Positions 15,601-18,036 of a stretch of DNA of 18,036 nucleotides are shown one piece after another; position 1 is the first letter of the stretch, and the number at the start of each line of letters is the position of its first letter. The notes below the pieces were generated by a model. That model was not told where the DNA came from, made no database searches, and worked only from the letters and a program-made list of their open reading frames with translations. Source of the stretch: Candidatus Eiseniibacteriota bacterium. Lineage in GTDB: Bacteria; JAFGKV01. The translations under genes and the position numbers were made by a program. Where the stretch lies: positions 1 through 18,036 of the forward strand of contig JALOPK010000024.1 in NCBI GenBank assembly GCA_025453925.1. Direction: 5' to 3'.

Positions 15601-16096
15601 GATCGGCCTCGACGCCACGGAAGGCCGGGTAGTACACGAGTTGCAGGAGCCCTATGCCATTGCCCATCTTGCCACCCATGCCATGATTAACCTTGAAGCG
15701 CCAAGGAGCTCGTGTATCGTCCTGAATCCTGGGCCTGCCAGCGGCGATGACGGCGTGCTCGTCTTCGATGAGATCCTCCAGCTCTCGTCGTCACCTCGGC
15801 TCGTGGTGCTGTCGTCTTGCCAGAGCGCGTTGGGGCAGTTGATTTCCGGCGAGGGAATAGTGAGTCTCTCACGGGCGTTCTTTCACGCGGGAGCACGGAC
15901 CGTGCTGGTGACGCTGTGGCCGGTGAATGACCGGTCGGCCGTATCCTGGATGAGCGAGTTCTACCAGTGCCTCGCCGAGGGAGCATCACCGGACCAGGCG
16001 GCGAGAGCGGCCAAACTGCGGCTTCTCCATGGGCATGCGCCGGCAACGCGTCATCCGTACTACTGGGCGCCCTTCGTGCTCATAGGAGGGAGCTGA
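12650..16096 (+). CDS. TPR-CHAT cysteine protease
   Basis: About 1148 residues. A hydrophobic segment MLVHVLALAGMITC (27-40) follows a basic stretch, so the protein may be exported or membrane-tethered; the Cys40 context is a poor lipobox. Residues about 80-640 are many TPR units (for example GARGQ-, EGATLVNLASTWLEHGEVADAI, MTIAAGSIGLGNAYLTLGDLARA). A helical linker follows (AKARSFLDLLSEPERRKA). The C-terminal ~290 residues are a CHAT domain, a caspase/separase-fold peptidase, with both catalytic residues present: His1010 in HLATHAM (codon at 15677) and Cys1057 in VVLSSCQSALG (codon at 15818), then GEGIVSLSRAFFHAGARTVLVTLWPVND. The start is uncertain: GTG 12647 or ATG 12650 has AGAGG upstream, while the frame is open from an ATG at 12500. 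It is followed four bases later by an ECF sigma gene. Substrate unknown; the anti-sigma factor encoded two genes on is an attractive candidate. Confidence 0.9.
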   Translation: MIDDPRASRQVDHTRTGWLHGTPRWRMLVHVLALAGMITCGDERDGASRYAGARERAVANEAQPGSPGRPVWETTNRFLPIRIAMASCGDSLARGAFLAAWRDSLRISPEDPRGDYAVGLACLAQGEDSLALSHLRRLIAAGVRDPVCYSHLAEAARRTGTLPAISADISRGSRDTTSGADCVAAGSIFLELAAWDSAAAWGRAALSAGTDSGEAHLLLARALRGQGRLEEAAQEADAAASLAARASDHELRARSLDAMCVTYRAHGERFRATAVGTEALHLCLRHGLRHLEAPIRCELGYLRLRQGDGPGACLLLQRAVAVADSAGDRRSLGWATKLLGDARAVQGDLEDAEALLGRALVMLGAVRDPEGPAACLDALAGLAAGRGQVRKAVAHYQEALALHRARRDGRAEGATLVNLASTWLEHGEVADAIRSFHQAIRGAAAGGDSMTIAAGSIGLGNAYLTLGDLARADEMLQRGLALARARHDTAAMARALGAAGALEFRRGNLGKAREQFQTAGGLFERLNDRRSMAAALMNAGISQLHDDARRAASSIREALEAFTGCHDAYGRAAAWASLGEISLAAGRIRDADSLFSGCLDQAVALGAPDLTWFAQYGVARCREAADDWEGSLMMYEAATSTVEHARTRLPAHEWRFAFLATTMEIPERHIGLLAALDDRWPSRGFARRAFDVAEAAKARSFLDLLSEPERRKARHDDPDGEIKAALVMEISSLSRALWQLPEGSLQAVSLRRQVAAREDELNRLQSLSDQSWREDRASAPNPLERLQSSMGARGTGLLLEYVTGKAGSFLWLVRPDTVLLRRVPDRGRLAKLVRPLIDALRMPPRIGAYDETGLRALAEAVLPSPAWFEETSGGIFIVPDGPLCYVPFETLPVAMDSAGSALMIERGPVSYAPSAAVLLSVWNRGPSPAGGTVLAVGIRDAHGLEPVGEGNHIGGAPMLPPLRYAEAEAESVCASFPPGCCTSVIGLDATEGRVVHELQEPYAIAHLATHAMINLEAPRSSCIVLNPGPASGDDGVLVFDEILQLSSSPRLVVLSSCQSALGQLISGEGIVSLSRAFFHAGARTVLVTLWPVNDRSAVSWMSEFYQCLAEGASPDQAARAAKLRLLHGHAPATRHPYYWAPFVLIGGS

Positions 16097-16100
16097 TTCG

Positions 16101-16655
16101 GTGTCATCGGTCCCAGCGGTTCCCTCGGATGAAGCGTTGATCCAGGAAATCCACGCGGGCAGCGCCCGTGCGGAGCTGGCGCTGTGGGAGCGGTATCGGC
16201 CACGCATATGGTTCTTTCTGCTCCGCCGACTTGATGGCGACCGGGAGGCGGCTCGTGATCTGGAGCAGGAGGTCTTCGTCGCGCTGCTTCAGGCGATTCG
16301 TGACGGGCGCTTGACTCAGAGCGGGAACCCGGGAGCCTATCTCTACAAGACCAGCTCGAACCTGGCAACGCGCTGGATGCGGCGTGTGCGTCGCAATACT
16401 CCAGTCGGGGACGCCGACCTCACGAGGACTGACGATACACCGGAGACGATTCACCTTACCCAGGAAGCCCATGAGACGTTGCGCCGTATGGTGGGAGCGA
16501 TTGCGGCGCTGGACCGGCGCATCCTCGACTTGCGGTTCGGGGAGGAGTGGAGCTACCGCCGGATTGCGGGGGAGCTCGGTCTGAGCGAAGACTCCGTGCG
16601 GCAACGCGCCTGCCGAACAGTGGCAGGACTCCGGAGAGGGCTCAATGACCGGTGA
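16101..16655 (+). CDS. ECF-type RNA polymerase sigma factor (CHAT operon)
   Basis: 184 residues. Region 2: LALWERYRPRIWFFLLRRL, AARDLEQEVFVALLQAI, GAYLYKTSSNLATRWMRR. Region 4: IAALDRRILDLRFGEEWSYRRIAGEL with the HTH GLSEDSVRQRACRTVAGLRRGL. The GTG start lies four bases after the CHAT stop and uses GGAGGGA at 16085-16091, inside the end of the CHAT gene, so the two are co-transcribed. The N-terminal PSDEALIQEIHAGSARAELAL is the usual ECF lead-in. It is only distantly similar to the sigma factor at 10705-11286, so the two operons are not a recent duplication. Its anti-sigma partner is most likely 16855-17601. Confidence 0.9.
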   Translation: MSSVPAVPSDEALIQEIHAGSARAELALWERYRPRIWFFLLRRLDGDREAARDLEQEVFVALLQAIRDGRLTQSGNPGAYLYKTSSNLATRWMRRVRRNTPVGDADLTRTDDTPETIHLTQEAHETLRRMVGAIAALDRRILDLRFGEEWSYRRIAGELGLSEDSVRQRACRTVAGLRRGLNDR

Positions 16656-16827
16656 GAGCGCCTGGATGAGAACGCACCGGAAATGGAGGGACGGCCTCCG
16701 CGTCGACCACACCCGCGCTGCAGAGCGGTTCCGCGCCACGTACTCCGCCGCTCGCGTGTCACAGAACAGGGGGATCGTGAACATGGTAGGTGAGGGCGCG
16801 GCCTTGATGGGTAGCGAGGCAGGATAG
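16645..16827 (+). CDS. Small hypothetical ORF between sigma and anti-sigma genes (doubtful)
   Basis: 60 codons, starting inside the sigma gene end with GGAGAGG nearby (about 16632-16638). The product is basic and without recognised motifs (MTGESAWMRTHRKWRDGL...). Third-codon GC is high in the first half only. It fills the otherwise unexplained 199-bp gap before the anti-sigma gene. It could be a small peptide, or leader sequence that happens to be open. Confidence 0.28.
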   Translation: MTGESAWMRTHRKWRDGLRVDHTRAAERFRATYSAARVSQNRGIVNMVGEGAALMGSEAG

Positions 16828-16854
16828 TGACCATGACGAATAGAGGAACAGGCC

Positions 16855-17601
16855 ATGGCGATTGACCACGATCCGTTGAGCGTAATGCGGACCATTGAAC
16901 GCTACCTCGGGGGAGAACTCAGCCCCGAAGAGCAGCAGGAGTGGGAGGAGCACTACTTTCAGTGCGCCCAGTGCTTCGAGACACTGGAGGCGACGGCACA
17001 GATCAGAGAGCATTTCAGGGAAGAGGCCCGAGAGCGACTCCGTGAGGGCGGCCGTCCCGCGTCGCGACACCGCTTCCGCCTCAGGGCGCTGACCCTCCCG
17101 CAATGGCTCTTGCCGGCCCCGGCCTGGCGCCCGTCCCTGGCGGCAGCGGCAGCCGCCATCATCGTGGCCATCCCGGCAACGATGGGATGGCTGCGCCTGG
17201 CCTCCTTGCGACAGGAGGTCAGGCAGCTAAGGATGCCGGGCGTGGCCTCCTTGACTTATGTTCTGGATGAAGGCGTGCGGGGCGTGGAACCCGCAGTGAC
17301 CATCCCGGTCGATGCCGGCAGATTCCTTCTCCAGTTCAATCTCGTCGGTGAAGAAAGAGAGGCGACGACCCGCACCGCCCGCATCCGGGATGCATCGGGA
17401 CGCGTGGTGTGGGCGGGCGCGGGCCTTGCGGGCCAGGGGCCCTACGGCACCTTCGTCATCTCGTGCCAAAGCTCTTTCTTCAACCCTGGCGACTACGAGC
17501 TTATGGTCGATGAGGTGCGGAGAGATGACGGAACGGTACTGAACAGCTCGGTCTTCGCGTTCCGGGTCACGGGCGCCACCAGGCAGGGAACGGGCCAATG
17601 A
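16855..17601 (+). CDS. Zinc-finger anti-sigma factor with large extracytoplasmic domain (CHAT operon)
   Basis: 248 residues. N-terminal zinc-binding anti-sigma motif His33-x3-Cys37-x2-Cys40 (EHYFQCAQC) following YLGGELSPEEQQEWEEH, the classic zf-HC2 lead-in. One membrane helix at about 94-113 (PSLAAAAAAIIVAIPATMGW). The C-terminal ~130 residues (about 120-248) would be extracytoplasmic and look beta-rich (VTIPVDAGRFLLQFNLV, YGTFVISC, GDYELMVDEV), suggesting a ligand- or protein-binding sandwich. The next gene overlaps its stop by four bases (ATGA). It is the likely antagonist of the sigma factor at 16101-16655. Whether the CHAT protease cleaves it is a hypothesis. Confidence 0.85.
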   Translation: MAIDHDPLSVMRTIERYLGGELSPEEQQEWEEHYFQCAQCFETLEATAQIREHFREEARERLREGGRPASRHRFRLRALTLPQWLLPAPAWRPSLAAAAAAIIVAIPATMGWLRLASLRQEVRQLRMPGVASLTYVLDEGVRGVEPAVTIPVDAGRFLLQFNLVGEEREATTRTARIRDASGRVVWAGAGLAGQGPYGTFVISCQSSFFNPGDYELMVDEVRRDDGTVLNSSVFAFRVTGATRQGTGQ

Positions 17602-18036
17602 GCTGTTCACGGCAGGTTCGGGCGGTATTCCTGGCGGTGGCCTTCGGCACGCTTGCCGGCGGGGTGGCTCCCCGCCAGCCAGGCGCGGAGACCCTGGATG
17701 CGATCGCCTTCGAGTACGGCATCGTGGGCCGGACCGCGCAGTGCCCCGACAGCCTGTTCCTCGTCAAGGATGGGGTGACGCTGCGCTCTGGAGATCAGAT
17801 CCGGATCACGGTCCGCCGGATGCCGGATACCTGCTTCTACGTAATCCTCCAGATGTCCAACGGAGACTACACGCTGTTCCATGCCGCGCCAGGAGCGACA
17901 CCCGCCGATCCCATGATTGAGTCGTTACGCTGGCTCATGCTCGATGATGACACGGGCGTGGAGACGATCCACCTCGTGGCGTCCGCAGAACCCCTGACGT
18001 CTCTGGAGCGCTCGCTGGCTGCGTACGATGCATCCC
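17598..18036 (+). CDS. Exported DUF4384-like protein (3' end outside window)
   Basis: 146 codons are visible and the frame is open at the edge. N-terminal signal peptide (MSCSRQVRAVFLAVAFGTLAGG, cleavage near VAPRQ). Residues about 55-105 (LRSGDQIRITVRRM ... CFYVILQMSNGDYTLF) match the look of DUF4384: 'raised pressure to be displayed' beta-strands with GD...R and a YV-L strand, a domain often found beside caspase-like and CHAT proteases and sigma/anti-sigma operons. Translational coupling (ATGA) to the anti-sigma gene makes it the last visible member of the CHAT operon. The length and any further C-terminal domain cannot be seen. Confidence 0.75.
   Translation, partial: MSCSRQVRAVFLAVAFGTLAGGVAPRQPGAETLDAIAFEYGIVGRTAQCPDSLFLVKDGVTLRSGDQIRITVRRMPDTCFYVILQMSNGDYTLFHAAPGATPADPMIESLRWLMLDDDTGVETIHLVASAEPLTSLERSLAAYDAS

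Noticed and set aside
12650-17601. Type III-E CRISPR (Csx29-type) locus
   Set aside because: Only the TPR-CHAT plus sigma logic is shared. No repeat array, effector, or adaptation gene is present in the window.

Overview
This window is high-GC bacterial DNA. The gene content includes an ECF sigma factor/zinc-finger anti-sigma pair on each strand, a very large kinase-headed sigma-54 activator, a TPR-CHAT protease and an exported subtilase with VCBS-type repeats. This would fit an uncultured, signal-transduction-rich lineage such as Gemmatimonadota, Eisenbacteria, Acidobacteriota or myxobacteria-like groups. That placement is an inference from gene style; no marker gene is present. No rRNA, tRNA, CRISPR array or intact transposon was seen.

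Layout. (1) 1-2733, minus: the N-terminal 911 residues of an exported S8 subtilisin-like protease with FG-GAP/VCBS-type repeats, cut off by the window edge. (2) 2973-8027, minus: a 1684-residue regulator with, in order, a Ser/Thr protein kinase, a degenerate NTPase module, TPRs, GAF, a sigma-54 AAA+ domain and a Fis-type helix-turn-helix. (3) 8028-9154: control region and likely targets of that regulator. It holds three copies of a 17-bp palindrome (TGCGACA-N3-TGTCGCA), a gene for a 63-residue exported peptide with its terminator, a near-consensus -24/-12 promoter, and a gene for a 125-residue SpoIIAA/STAS-like protein. (4) 9155-10156: about 1 kb with no supported gene, but with a strong hairpin, a 20-bp REP-like palindrome and a diverged ~54-bp direct repeat. 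(5) 10157-12434, minus: a translationally coupled operon of an exported TPR protein, an ECF sigma factor and a zinc-finger anti-sigma factor. (6) 12650-18036, plus: a divergent operon of a TPR-CHAT cysteine protease, a second ECF sigma factor, a small doubtful ORF, a second zinc-finger anti-sigma factor and an exported DUF4384-like protein cut off by the window edge.

How the parts may work together (inference). The giant regulator should sense signals through its kinase, TPR and GAF parts and activate sigma-54 promoters from the palindromic enhancers. This would switch on the STAS-like gene, and perhaps the small exported peptide. The two divergent sigma/anti-sigma operons share a roughly 215-bp promoter region. 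Each starts with a TPR protein carrying an export signal or an N-terminal hydrophobic segment, which suggests cell-envelope sensing relayed to ECF sigma factors. The CHAT protease next to a sigma/anti-sigma pair resembles, in logic only, the protease-to-sigma link known from type III-E CRISPR (Csx29/Csx30/RpoE), but no CRISPR component is present.
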